The position numbers were made by a program, and so were the translations under genes. From positions 124,001 through 188,000 of the forward strand of contig NZ_BCNV01000004.1 of assembly GCF_001570725.1 (NCBI RefSeq): a DNA stretch of 64,000 nt, read 5' to 3'. The notes under the pieces were generated by a model that worked only from the letters and a program-made list of their open reading frames with translations, searched no databases and was not told the DNA's origin. Below are positions 46,287 to 55,072 of this stretch, one piece after another. Numbering within the stretch: the stretch's first letter is position 1; the number at the start of each line of letters is the position of its first letter. The stretch comes from Paenibacillus amylolyticus. Lineage in GTDB: Bacteria; Bacillota; Bacilli; Paenibacillales; Paenibacillaceae.

Positions 46287-46311
46287 CAAAGTGTACGAGA
46301 CTGACACTTTG
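46287..46311. promoter_or_regulatory. 25-bp palindrome between divergent genes (candidate operator)
   Basis: CAAAGTGT and ACACTTTG are perfect inverted copies around a 9-base centre, midway between the CvfC-like gene (-) and the pseudo-receiver-like gene (+). A second imperfect pair AGAAGT/ACTTCT lies just downstream. Confidence 0.4.
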
Positions 46312-46417
46312 TGTGAAGAAGTACGAAATTTGTTAACACTTCTTTCATGTTCACGCACAAACATTTTTAAACGAAAATTGGCACAATAATAAGAAGAAAC
46401 AACTGGAGGTTATACCT

Positions 46418-46834
46418 ATGGAACCCATTACCGTGCTTTCGGATGGAAAACGTCGTATTGCATATGAAAATATTATTCAATTATTCAGGGAGTGGATGGC
46501 TGATGCACCATCCGGTTCAGTGATAGAAACACATCGGGGAAGTTGGGAAAACTCCCGTTATTGTATTGTTGATTATCAGATCGCCGAAGAAGCGGTGTCA
46601 GCGGCGAATGCTATTCGGGCTTTTATGCCGCAGATTCCACTACTGGTCATTACCGATTTCAAATCTTTAATTCGGAAGCGTCACCTGCAACAGATTACAG
46701 GTACAGGTGAGATAAAGATGATTCTCTGGAACGAGCAAGATCCGAATCATCTGATCAAGGACATGCAGCAGTGGTTACACACTTCGGTGTATGAATCACA
46801 AATAGCCATACCGCCCATCCTATCCATGAGATAA
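46418..46834 (+). CDS. Hypothetical protein, possibly a degenerate receiver domain
   Basis: A 138-residue cytoplasmic protein of no family I recognise. The order of strands looks like a response-regulator receiver: ITVLSDGKRRIAYENI (strand 1 and helix), RYCIVDY (strand 3 with an Asp), IPLLVITDF (strand 4 with Thr) and KMILWNEQDPNHLIKDM (strand 5 region), but the acidic pair after strand 1 and the conserved Lys are missing. Length fits one receiver. It precedes, convergently, an OmpR-type regulator gene. RBS ACTGGAGGT precedes the ATG. Confidence 0.6.
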   Translation: MEPITVLSDGKRRIAYENIIQLFREWMADAPSGSVIETHRGSWENSRYCIVDYQIAEEAVSAANAIRAFMPQIPLLVITDFKSLIRKRHLQQITGTGEIKMILWNEQDPNHLIKDMQQWLHTSVYESQIAIPPILSMR

Positions 46835-46882
46835 AAGTAGGGGTATGGCCAAAGGTTTTGAACTTCAATCGTTACGATAAAA

Positions 46883-47581
46883 TCAGATCACATATTTATA
46901 GCCTGTTCCCCAAACGGTCTTGATATAACGGGGATTCTTGGGGTCAGGCTCGATTTTTTTACGCAGACTTGAGATATGAACATCAATGGTACGATCCAGA
47001 TAGGCACGTTCGGAGCCTTTGATTCGATCCATCAGTTCATTGCGGGTGAACACTTTGCCTGGATTCCGGTACAATTCCTTCATAATTTCAAACTCGATAT
47101 GAGTGACCTCGATTTCAACACCATCTACAAACAAAGTTCTTCTGTACTCATTCACATTCACATGTCCAGTAACCTCTGCCTGCTTGTCCTCTTTAACCGG
47201 TTTATCCTGATAGGAAATAATTGATCTGCGCAGCAATGCTTTAATTCGGGCGTCCAGCTCTTTCAGACTAAATGGCTTGCACAGGAAGTCATCCGCACCA
47301 TTGTGCAATGCGCGAAGTCGATCATTCAACATGGTGCTTGCCGAGATCATCAGAATGGGCACAGTGGAATGCTGGCGGAATGCTTCTACAAGATCATTTC
47401 CATCCGTTTCAGGCAGCATTAGGTCCGTTACAACAATATCCGGTTGAAATTGCGGGAACAGTTGAAGTGCCTCACGGGCATGATGAACCCGTTCAGTGAT
47501 GTATCCTTCCTCCTCAAGAAAGAAAGCAATCATGTCAGCCAGATTTTTCTCATCTTCTATAAGAAGTACTTTGATCGTCAT
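46883..47581 (-). CDS. OmpR/PhoB-family response regulator
   Basis: A 232-residue regulator: receiver domain with EDE at residues 9-11, phospho-accepting Asp53 in VVTDLMLPETDG, Ser/Thr in LMISAS and Lys in FLCKPFSLKEL near 103; then a winged-helix DNA-binding domain with GVEIEVTHIEFEIMKELYRN and a C-terminal TVWGTGYKYVI. It is divergent from a large sensor kinase gene 342 bases away, which is the probable partner. Confidence 0.92.
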   Translation of the reverse strand: MTIKVLLIEDEKNLADMIAFFLEEEGYITERVHHAREALQLFPQFQPDIVVTDLMLPETDGNDLVEAFRQHSTVPILMISASTMLNDRLRALHNGADDFLCKPFSLKELDARIKALLRRSIISYQDKPVKEDKQAEVTGHVNVNEYRRTLFVDGVEIEVTHIEFEIMKELYRNPGKVFTRNELMDRIKGSERAYLDRTIDVHISSLRKKIEPDPKNPRYIKTVWGTGYKYVI

Positions 47582-47876
47582 AGGGTCACACTCCTGGTGA
47601 AAATAATATGTTAAGAAAATACTAAAAAATTACGGTGATTTGCTTAAAAATACTGCAAAAAATTTAATGTTTCTATCCCAAAATATAGGATGTGTATGTA
47701 GGTGGATAGCAGGCTTTTTGATGAACTTCAATATTTTAGCATGAATGCAGTTTGTTTGCCGAGCGATCAGAATTTCCCAAAGCTACATCAAGTACTAATT
47801 ACAGTATAATGGATCAGAACGGTTTCTGGGGAAAAAAGTAGATTGTATCCGCTTTAGTTTATAGGAGGAACCAACG

Positions 47877-47927
47877 TTGTTGTTAAATACAGAACCAAAA
47901 ATCAGCCGTGAGGGCAGTGATTTATGA
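47877..47927 (+). CDS. Possible 16-residue leader peptide ORF coupled to the sensor kinase
   Basis: TTG at 47877 has AGGAGG 8 bases upstream, the best ribosome site in this leader, and opens a 16-codon frame whose stop TGA overlaps the kinase ATG as ATGA. The peptide (LLNTEPKISREGSDL after the start) is not recognisable. It may couple translation, or be chance. Confidence 0.3.
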   Translation: MLLNTEPKISREGSDL

Positions 47928-50770
47928 ATCGTTTAGATGTAAGACAGCTGCTGGAGTGGGTGGTACTTAAGCTGAGGGTACCCTGGATTGGAACCAGCAT
48001 TCTGATCATTATTGGCTCACTAAGCACTATTTTTCCGCTTACTTTATTCTATGGTGTACAGTTTATGGTTGGGAGCGCAGCGGCACTCGTTGCTCTTCGT
48101 TTGCATGGGGCTATCTATGGATTTGTCACTATTACAGTTATCCATCTGCTGAATACTATCATTGTCGGCTTCGAACCGCGGAATTTAACTGTGATGATTG
48201 CGCATTTCATTGAACTGATCTGGATGCTCGGTTGGCAGCTCCGTTGGAAGAATGGCAGTCTAATCAAGGCTAATGCTGTCTTCTGGGTAGTGATGCTACT
48301 TCCGGTTATTTATTGCGGGCATTATATATTGGGCCTGAATATAGAAGATTTGAAGTATGAGTATATGTATATTGCCGTGATTGGCATGGTGAATGCCCTG
48401 ATCGCGGGTATTGTGGTGGATTTCTGGATTACCACGGGTGAGCACAAATCCAAGCGTACGGGAACCATACCACTTACAAGGATTGCGTTTAAGTACGTAG
48501 TTGCCTTCGTGGTATTTGTTTCGCTCGTATTGTTATCCGCAGATAGCCGCAGACAATTGAGTCAGATGAATGATGCCATTTTACGTGATATGAAACATGC
48601 CGCGAATGCCGTTGTTCAGGATCTAGACGAACAGTATGTTACCTCGGAGAATATGGATCAGAATATGGCACGTTATCACCATCTATTGGGTGTGAATGTG
48701 ATTCTGCTGGATCGGAATGATACAGTCGTGGCTTCTGGTTTGAATACACTTCAGACTGGCGAGTACTTGGATATGGACCAATTCCGTCTTCTAAAGTCGA
48801 GGGATAATCTGATTCTGTTAAGCTCCGATAATATCCATTACAGTGATGTATTGAATCACTGGAAAGAGGCATCTTTCATCTATGAAGCGGAGATGACAGA
48901 TGTAACACCTTATCGGGTATTCATTGAGAACAACTCGACCAAGTATTATCCCCGAATAGAATCGATCTACCTGTCCACATTGCAATCCCTGTTCGTCATC
49001 ATCGTTGCTTCCATGATTGTGGCGGCTCCTCTGAGCAGTAAGGTCGTTAGCCCGCTGTTAAGACTAACCAGGATGACAGGTTCTCTTCCGAGATTGTTAT
49101 TTCGCAATGGGAAGATGGAATGGCCAACGAGCCATGTAACCGAAGTGCAGATTCTTATTGGTAATTTGCGCAAAATGGCTGATGTGCTGCTGGAACAGTT
49201 CGAACAGATCCGACTGGACAAGTTAACGCTAGAGGATAGGGTCATCGAGCGGACCAAGGAACTCAAGAATAGTGAAGAAGTCAAACGTGCAATTATTGAA
49301 TCGTCGATTGATGCGATTATCGCTGTGGACTCCAATGGGATCATCGTTGAGTTTAACCCGGAGGCCGAAAGAATGTTTGGATTGCTTCGGGAAGAAGTGA
49401 TTCTCATGAAGGAAGCACCGTCTCTTTTTCAAGGGGCCAGTTGTATGGAGATTAAGAAATTGCTGGAGCGATTCGAATATGTTGAAGGTAAGAGATACAC
49501 GACCGTAGATGAAATTTCAGGTATTCGCCAAGACGGTTCCGTATTTCCAATTGAGTACAAAATTGTTGAAATTCAGCTTGGCAAAAATGAGACGTTGTAT
49601 AACCTGTTTATTAAGGATATTACAGAGCGAACCAGAGCAGAAGAAGATCGTGTGCGGCATGCCCTTGCACTGGAGCAGCTCAATTCGGAGTTGTTCAATG
49701 AAAAGATTGCTATTCAGGAACAGCGGGATATCAGTGAGCAATTTATAGAGTCTGTTCGGGAAGGTCTTGTCATGTCTGATCGACTAGGCAACATAACCAT
49801 CGTCAACCGAAGGATAGAAGAGATGTTTGGTCTGGGTGATTTCCTAGGCAGATCCATTGAAGATTTGGCGCAGGCCATTGATACGATGGTATTGACGGAT
49901 AACTTCAATCTGTCGGAACAGACGAGGGCATTCCTAAATGGTGAAACGGCGTTTATTGAGACCGAATTTATATTCAACAATGTAGAGAAAAGTGTATTTT
50001 CCTTGTATATGAAACAGATGGATGTCCCGGGTAAAAATCATGGATTCCTGCTAGTATTCCGTGACCGGACAGGAGAAGAGCGGTTGGATCGGATGAAAAA
50101 TGAGCTGATCAGCGTAGTATCCCATGAGCTTCGAACACCTGTAGCCACCATTATGGGATATGTGGAACTCATGATGATGTATGACCTTCCGGCAGCTCAA
50201 CAGCAGGAATTCATGCAGACCATCTCATCAGAGGGCAAGCGGCTGAGCAGTTTGCTGGATGATGTGCTTGATATTCAGCGGCTTGACAACGAAGGTATGA
50301 CCTACCATATGACCTATGTACCGCTGGTTGAACTGGTAGAGGGGGTAGTTGATCAGTGGAATATGAAGTCTGTCCAACGAATCCATGTTCATACGTTTAA
50401 TGGGGACTTTTTTGCTTATGCTGACCAGAACAGGATGGTTCAGGTTCTTCATAATCTGGTGGGTAATGCGGTCAAGTACTCACCGGGAGCCGACCGCATT
50501 GATGTTACGTTATGGGAAGAAGAGGAATGGTTATGTATCGATGTACGTGATTACGGAATAGGTATTGACGAGAAAGAAAAGGACATGCTGTTCAACAAAT
50601 TCTATCGTGTGGATAATTCGGATCATCGGCAGATTGGTGGAACAGGAATCGGATTGTACATTTCCCGCAAAATTGTAGAGGATCACAACGGTACACTGAC
50701 CTTTATATCTGCACCGGACAAAGGAAGCACGTTCAAGGTTCGACTGCCCAAGCAGGATGTGTTGCTCTAA
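47924..50770 (+). CDS. Membrane sensor histidine kinase with two PAS domains
   Basis: A 948-residue kinase. Residues 15-180 hold about six hydrophobic segments (5TM/LytS-like), another helix lies near 190-210, an extracytoplasmic region follows to about 345, and a helix near 350-372 leads into a HAMP-like linker and coiled coil. PAS domains span about 450-560 (IIESSIDAIIAVDSNGIIVE) and 600-710 (SVREGLVMSDRLGNITIVN). The kinase core has His near 736 in VSHELRTPVATI, NLVGNAVKYSPG, DYGIGI and GGTGIGLYIS. ATG 47924 has GAGGG 9 bases upstream. It probably phosphorylates the divergently encoded OmpR-type regulator. Confidence 0.9.
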   Translation: MNRLDVRQLLEWVVLKLRVPWIGTSILIIIGSLSTIFPLTLFYGVQFMVGSAAALVALRLHGAIYGFVTITVIHLLNTIIVGFEPRNLTVMIAHFIELIWMLGWQLRWKNGSLIKANAVFWVVMLLPVIYCGHYILGLNIEDLKYEYMYIAVIGMVNALIAGIVVDFWITTGEHKSKRTGTIPLTRIAFKYVVAFVVFVSLVLLSADSRRQLSQMNDAILRDMKHAANAVVQDLDEQYVTSENMDQNMARYHHLLGVNVILLDRNDTVVASGLNTLQTGEYLDMDQFRLLKSRDNLILLSSDNIHYSDVLNHWKEASFIYEAEMTDVTPYRVFIENNSTKYYPRIESIYLSTLQSLFVIIVASMIVAAPLSSKVVSPLLRLTRMTGSLPRLLFRNGKMEWPTSHVTEVQILIGNLRKMADVLLEQFEQIRLDKLTLEDRVIERTKELKNSEEVKRAIIESSIDAIIAVDSNGIIVEFNPEAERMFGLLREEVILMKEAPSLFQGASCMEIKKLLERFEYVEGKRYTTVDEISGIRQDGSVFPIEYKIVEIQLGKNETLYNLFIKDITERTRAEEDRVRHALALEQLNSELFNEKIAIQEQRDISEQFIESVREGLVMSDRLGNITIVNRRIEEMFGLGDFLGRSIEDLAQAIDTMVLTDNFNLSEQTRAFLNGETAFIETEFIFNNVEKSVFSLYMKQMDVPGKNHGFLLVFRDRTGEERLDRMKNELISVVSHELRTPVATIMGYVELMMMYDLPAAQQQEFMQTISSEGKRLSSLLDDVLDIQRLDNEGMTYHMTYVPLVELVEGVVDQWNMKSVQRIHVHTFNGDFFAYADQNRMVQVLHNLVGNAVKYSPGADRIDVTLWEEEEWLCIDVRDYGIGIDEKEKDMLFNKFYRVDNSDHRQIGGTGIGLYISRKIVEDHNGTLTFISAPDKGSTFKVRLPKQDVLL

Positions 50771-50837
50771 ACATAATGATTAAGAAGTAAGAACATGTTT
50801 TACTTTTTCTAGCACAACGGTTATCAGATCTATTTGA

Positions 50838-50892
50838 TAAAGTCTTTACCTTTCGGCACGCAAGCGTGATGAGAGATAAAGGCTTTTTTTGT
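50838..50892 (+). terminator. Intrinsic terminator after the sensor kinase gene
   Basis: AAGTCTTTA and TAAAGGCTT pair with wobble around an inner hairpin CACGC-AA-GCGTG, followed by seven T. Confidence 0.7.
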
Positions 50893-50985
50893 TTTTTCAA
50901 TGTCCCGGATAAAAAAACCTATTCTTTTGCACACTGTATATAGAGCCATAATTTTCATCCCATGCCAAAGGAGGACGGCAGCTAT

Positions 50986-51090
50986 ATGTTCCGTAAACAA
51001 GAGAAAACACTCATCATCGTCTGTCTGGTCGCAGCTGTGGTTGTACTGTATGCCGTGGTGAAAAGCATCATTCGAATCATGAGTTATTGA
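50986..51090 (+). CDS. 34-residue single-helix membrane protein upstream of cydA
   Basis: ATG at 50986 follows the strong ribosome site AAAGGAGG with a 10-base gap. The product is basic at the start (MFRKQEKT) followed by one hydrophobic helix (about residues 9-27) and a short basic tail. Too short for ordinary gene finding. Its size and place next to cydAB recall small bd-oxidase subunits such as CydX, but no sequence match is recognised, so the function is open. Confidence 0.6.
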   Translation: MFRKQEKTLIIVCLVAAVVVLYAVVKSIIRIMSY

Positions 51091-51156
51091 GATACACGTT
51101 CAAGCAGAGTGATCTGCTGTCGTACATAAACGATTATGTGAAAGAGGAGTGTAACC

Positions 51157-52503
51157 ATGTCATCCCTGGATCCTGTTTTGCTCAGCCGTATACTGACCGG
51201 TCTTACCCTGTTTGTACACATCATTTTTGCCTCCATCGGTGTAGGTGTTCCCCTCATGATTGCCTTGGCCGAGTGGCGAGGACTGCGAACCAATGATATA
51301 CATTACACCCTGTTGGCACGCCGTTGGGCGCGAGGTTTTGTCATCACCGTTGCCGTTGGCGTCGTTACAGGTACCTCAATCGGATTACAGCTCAGCCTGC
51401 TGTGGCCGATGTTTATGCGGGTCGCGGGACAGGCGATAGCTCTGCCGCTGTTTATGGAGACGTTTGCCTTTTTTATCGAGGCGATCTTTCTTGGGATTTA
51501 CCTCTATACGTGGGATCGTTTCAAAAAGAAATATACGCATATGCTGCTGTTGATTCCGGTAGCTCTCGGCTCATCTGCATCTGCGATATTCATTACAACG
51601 GTAAATTCCTTCATGAACCAGCCTCAGGGATTCACCCTGATTAATGGCATCATGAAGGATATCCATCCAATTGCTGCGATGTTGAATCCGGCAACGCCAA
51701 CTAAAGTGTCCCATGTACTTGCCTCCTCATACACCCTGAGTGCAGGTATTCTTGCGGGGATCGCTGCCTTCAGTTTGCTCCGGGGACGAGACCATGTGTA
51801 TTACAAAAAAGCACTGAAACTCACGACGGTGTCTGCGCTCGTATTTGCGATCAGCACCGTCATGATTGGAGACTCCTCCGGTAAATTTCTGGCGAAGTAT
51901 CAGCCGGAGAAGCTGGCTGCCGCAGAATGGCATTTCAAAACAATGAAGAAGGCACCGCTCCTCTATGGCGGAATTCTGGATGAGAATAATGAAGTGAAAT
52001 ATGCCATTGAGATTCCGTATGCTCTTAGCATTTTGGCAGGTAATCGTCCAGATACGGAAGTGAAAGGTCTTGAAGAATATCCTGCGGATCTGAGGCCACC
52101 ACTGTCTATTCACTATATGTTCGATCTGAAGGTCACAACCGGCGTGATCATCCTGATGATTCCTGTGCTCTATGTACTGCGTCGATGGTTGCCAGGTCGT
52201 AAGCCGTATCCCAAATGGCTGCTGCTCGGCATTGTCTTGCTGGGACCTCTCGCCATGATTGCCATTGAGCTGGGGTGGATGTTCGCCGAAGTTGGCAGGC
52301 AGCCTTGGATTTTACGTGGGTATATGAAGGTGGCGGAAGCGGCTACGACGTCAACTTCGGTAGGATGGATGCTGGTGTTGTTCATCTTGCTGTATCTGAT
52401 TCTGTGTTTCTCGTGCATTCGGGTGCTCAGCAAGCTGTTCCGTAATAAGGAAGCAGAGAAGGAACTGGAGACGCTGGGGCTTGAAGGAGGGATCGTGCAT
52501 TGA
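51157..52503 (+). CDS. cydA: Cytochrome bd quinol oxidase subunit I
   Basis: A 448-residue subunit with nine hydrophobic segments that binds haems b558, b595 and d. The N-terminal LTLFVHIIFASIGVGVPLMI holds the b595 ligand His, WPMFMRVAGQAIALPLFMET the GxxxE region, and the EVGRQPWILRGYMKVAEA segment near residue 370 is the GRQPW motif. The Q-loop is short, as in Gram-positive enzymes. RBS AAGAGGAGTG precedes the ATG. It offers high-affinity oxygen respiration beside the Qox enzyme encoded earlier. Confidence 0.95.
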   Translation: MSSLDPVLLSRILTGLTLFVHIIFASIGVGVPLMIALAEWRGLRTNDIHYTLLARRWARGFVITVAVGVVTGTSIGLQLSLLWPMFMRVAGQAIALPLFMETFAFFIEAIFLGIYLYTWDRFKKKYTHMLLLIPVALGSSASAIFITTVNSFMNQPQGFTLINGIMKDIHPIAAMLNPATPTKVSHVLASSYTLSAGILAGIAAFSLLRGRDHVYYKKALKLTTVSALVFAISTVMIGDSSGKFLAKYQPEKLAAAEWHFKTMKKAPLLYGGILDENNEVKYAIEIPYALSILAGNRPDTEVKGLEEYPADLRPPLSIHYMFDLKVTTGVIILMIPVLYVLRRWLPGRKPYPKWLLLGIVLLGPLAMIAIELGWMFAEVGRQPWILRGYMKVAEAATTSTSVGWMLVLFILLYLILCFSCIRVLSKLFRNKEAEKELETLGLEGGIVH

Positions 52504-53534
52504 GTTTCGAAATTGCAGGCATCGCGATACTGTGGACATTTTTATTCGGTTACTTGATCGTCGCTTCGATTGATTTCGGTGCTGGTTTTTTCAGCTTTTA
52601 CAGCATCTTAACCGGTCACGAGAACAAAATTCATAACATCATTCAGCGCTACCTGTCTCCCGTGTGGGAAGTGACGAATGTGTTTCTGATCTTTTTTGTG
52701 GTCGGACTGGTCGGATTTTATCCGGACAGCGCTTTTTATTACGGGACGGCTTTGCTGGTTCCAGGTTCCCTTGCCATTGTACTGCTTGCCATCCGGGGTG
52801 TGTATTACGCTTACAATACCTATGGCAACCATGGGAAGAACAGCCGGATCTACATGGCATTGTACGGAGCGACGGGATTGCTGATCCCAGCGGTGTTCTC
52901 TACCATTTTGGCGATATCCGAAGGTGAGATCATTGAGCAGATGGGCGATCAGGTGTTTTTTCGATGGCGTGAATTTTTGACGAATCCCTATACCTGGTCG
53001 GTTGTTTTGCTTGCTCTGGTTAGTGTGCTGTATATCTCGGCGATGTTTCTTACCTACTATGCGAAGCGGGCGGCGGATGAGCCTGCCTTTGAGGTGCTTC
53101 GAGAGTATGCGCTGCTCTGGAGCTTGCCCACTATTTTCGCGAGCTTTCTGGCTTTTCTGCAGATTAACAAACAGAATCCCGCACACTTTGAGCAGATGGT
53201 GAATATTTCATGGATGTTCATTGCTTCGTTTATATGTTTTGTCATTGCGGTGTCGCTGGTATGGAAACGCAAATATCTGGGCTGGTGTTTTATCGCTGTC
53301 ATGCTTCAGTTTGCCTTTGCCTGGTATGGTTATGGACGATCTCACTTGCCGTATATCCTATATCCTTACATTAATATTTACGACAGTTTTACGAATCGTA
53401 CGATGGGGATTGCGCTGATTACGGCGTTCAGCTTGGGGCTGCTCGTGCTGATTCCTTCGCTTGTGCTGATTATGAAGCTGTTCCTGTTTGATGCCAATTA
53501 TGTACGCGGTAATTCTGGTAAAAAGAAAGGATGA
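52500..53534 (+). CDS. cydB: Cytochrome bd quinol oxidase subunit II
   Basis: A 344-residue subunit with eight to nine hydrophobic segments; GYLIVASIDFGAGFFSFY at the start and the central SPVWEVTNVFLIFFVVGLVGF are typical CydB features. It starts at TTG 52500, overlapping the cydA stop as TTGA, with AAGGAGG 10 bases upstream, so translation is coupled. No cydCD exporter genes follow. Confidence 0.93.
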   Translation: MSFEIAGIAILWTFLFGYLIVASIDFGAGFFSFYSILTGHENKIHNIIQRYLSPVWEVTNVFLIFFVVGLVGFYPDSAFYYGTALLVPGSLAIVLLAIRGVYYAYNTYGNHGKNSRIYMALYGATGLLIPAVFSTILAISEGEIIEQMGDQVFFRWREFLTNPYTWSVVLLALVSVLYISAMFLTYYAKRAADEPAFEVLREYALLWSLPTIFASFLAFLQINKQNPAHFEQMVNISWMFIASFICFVIAVSLVWKRKYLGWCFIAVMLQFAFAWYGYGRSHLPYILYPYINIYDSFTNRTMGIALITAFSLGLLVLIPSLVLIMKLFLFDANYVRGNSGKKKG

Positions 53535-53740
53535 GTCTGTTCATGCTGCTGAACATGTTCTTACTCATGTCTCCCTTGCTGCATTCACTATCTACTGAGG
53601 GAGTCACGGGGATACCTGGTATAACCGGATTGAGCTTTTTTGAGACATTCACCATTATGTACGCCCCACCACTCATTATTGTGGCTGCGATTGCCTTTCT
53701 GTTCGTGTATCTGGCCGTATGCAAAAATCCGCAGGATTGA
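53531..53740 (+). CDS. Small membrane protein after cydB, CydS-like
   Basis: A 69-residue frame whose ATG overlaps the cydB stop (ATGA). An N-terminal hydrophobic stretch (MSLFMLLNMFLLM) is followed by a Gly/Thr loop and then FETFTIMYAPPLIIVAAIAF, FLFVYLAV. From memory, the third subunit CydS of the Geobacillus bd oxidase has the same FxIMYAP start to its single helix, so this is a good candidate for a bd-oxidase accessory subunit. An internal TTG at 53630 would give a 36-residue form closer to CydS in size. No separate promoter is visible. Confidence 0.7.
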   Translation: MSLFMLLNMFLLMSPLLHSLSTEGVTGIPGITGLSFFETFTIMYAPPLIIVAAIAFLFVYLAVCKNPQD

Positions 53741-53810
53741 TTGGCTGGTACGTGCATTCCCATTTGGGGTAATCTGTTGTTAAGAAATAGGAAGGGAGGA
53801 GGGCCCTTTC

Positions 53811-54857
53811 ATGCCTAAAATCCGTTATAACAACATTGATAATGTAAGTACGGACAAAACGCTGAAGGAATTCAAGCAATGGAGGGAGCAACGGCGCAAC
53901 AAAGTGAAGGACTATTCCTACACCGTGCCCAAACACCCACCTGAACTGGATTATCTGCATGCCAACCGGGATGACACGAGTATTACCTGGATTGGTCACT
54001 CCACGTTTTTCATTCAATATTATGGATTGAACATCGTGACTGACCCGGTGTGGGCCGAAAAAATGGGATTTCAACGAAGGCTCGGTGCCCCCGGCATTCC
54101 GATTCAGGACATTCCACCTTTGGATGTCATTCTAATATCCCATTCCCACTATGATCATCTGCATCTGGCTTCCTTGCGTAAGCTGATTACAGCCAAGACG
54201 TTGCTGATCGTACCCGATGGTCTGAAGCGCAAAATGATCCGAAAAGGATTCCATCGATGCCAGGAGATGAAATGGTGGGATCATATGACACTTGGCGGAG
54301 TCAAAATAACTTTTGTTCCGGCACAGCACTGGACGCGCCGAACGCTGTTCGACACCAATACATCCCATTGGGGCGGTTATGTGTTGGAACCGAATCATCC
54401 GGCGACGACTTCAGCAGCGGAAAGTGCTGCAACAGCGAGTGGTCAGGATGAATCATCAACGGAATCAGGGAAGAACGAAAAAGCCAAAGCATCTGACGGC
54501 CCGCCTGTGTTGTATTTTGTGGGTGATACAGGTTACTTCCAGGGATTCAAAACGATTGGAGAGCGCTTTGACATCGGTGTTACCCTGATGCCTATCGGTG
54601 CCTACGATCCGGAATGGTTCATGACTTCTCAGCATGTGACACCTGAAGAAGCGTTGCAAGGATTCGTTGAATCCGGTTCCCAGCTCATGGTGCCGATGCA
54701 TTACGGCACATTTAAGCTGGCGGATGATACGCCCAAGGAAGCATTGGATCGGCTGGAAGTCGAACGTGAGCGGCTTGGCATCGGTAAAGAGCGAATTCGG
54801 GTGTTGGGTCATGGCGAAACGCTTCGTATTCACCACGAAAATGGTAAACAGGACTAA
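53811..54857 (+). CDS. MBL-fold metallohydrolase (NAPE-PLD/UlaG-like)
   Basis: A 348-residue metallo-beta-lactamase-fold protein. WIGHSTFFIQYYGLNIVTDP near residue 60, the zinc motif SHSHYDH near 109 and AQHWTRRTLFDTN near 170, GDTGYFQGF near 238 and MPMHYGTFKL near 295 are present, as in N-acyl-phosphatidylethanolamine phospholipase D-like and UlaG-like lactonases. A low-complexity Ala/Ser/Glu/Lys insert of about 30 residues sits near 195-225, between the motifs, and is unlike the rest of the protein. RBS AGGGAGGAGG precedes the ATG. Substrate unknown. Confidence 0.85.
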   Translation: MPKIRYNNIDNVSTDKTLKEFKQWREQRRNKVKDYSYTVPKHPPELDYLHANRDDTSITWIGHSTFFIQYYGLNIVTDPVWAEKMGFQRRLGAPGIPIQDIPPLDVILISHSHYDHLHLASLRKLITAKTLLIVPDGLKRKMIRKGFHRCQEMKWWDHMTLGGVKITFVPAQHWTRRTLFDTNTSHWGGYVLEPNHPATTSAAESAATASGQDESSTESGKNEKAKASDGPPVLYFVGDTGYFQGFKTIGERFDIGVTLMPIGAYDPEWFMTSQHVTPEEALQGFVESGSQLMVPMHYGTFKLADDTPKEALDRLEVERERLGIGKERIRVLGHGETLRIHHENGKQD

Positions 54858-54930
54858 CAAAAGTGATCCAAATATGTTAATGTAGGGGTATACCCGCATG
54901 AACAGTATATTTACCAAATCTTTAATAAGT

Positions 54931-54966
54931 AAAAAGCGGCCAATTTTCGAATTTGCCGCTTTTTTG
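54931..54966 (+). terminator. Intrinsic terminator after the MBL-fold gene
   Basis: AAAAGCGGC at 54932-54940 and GCCGCTTTT at 54955-54963 pair, with AATT/AATT inside the loop, followed by TTG. Confidence 0.8.
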
Positions 54967-55072
54967 TGTTATAATATGGTGCCAGAATAGGCATCGGGAT
55001 ATTGAATCCATGATTTACGCAACTTGCTATTCATGCAGTATGCAGATTAACCAATAAAGGATGGTATGCTTA

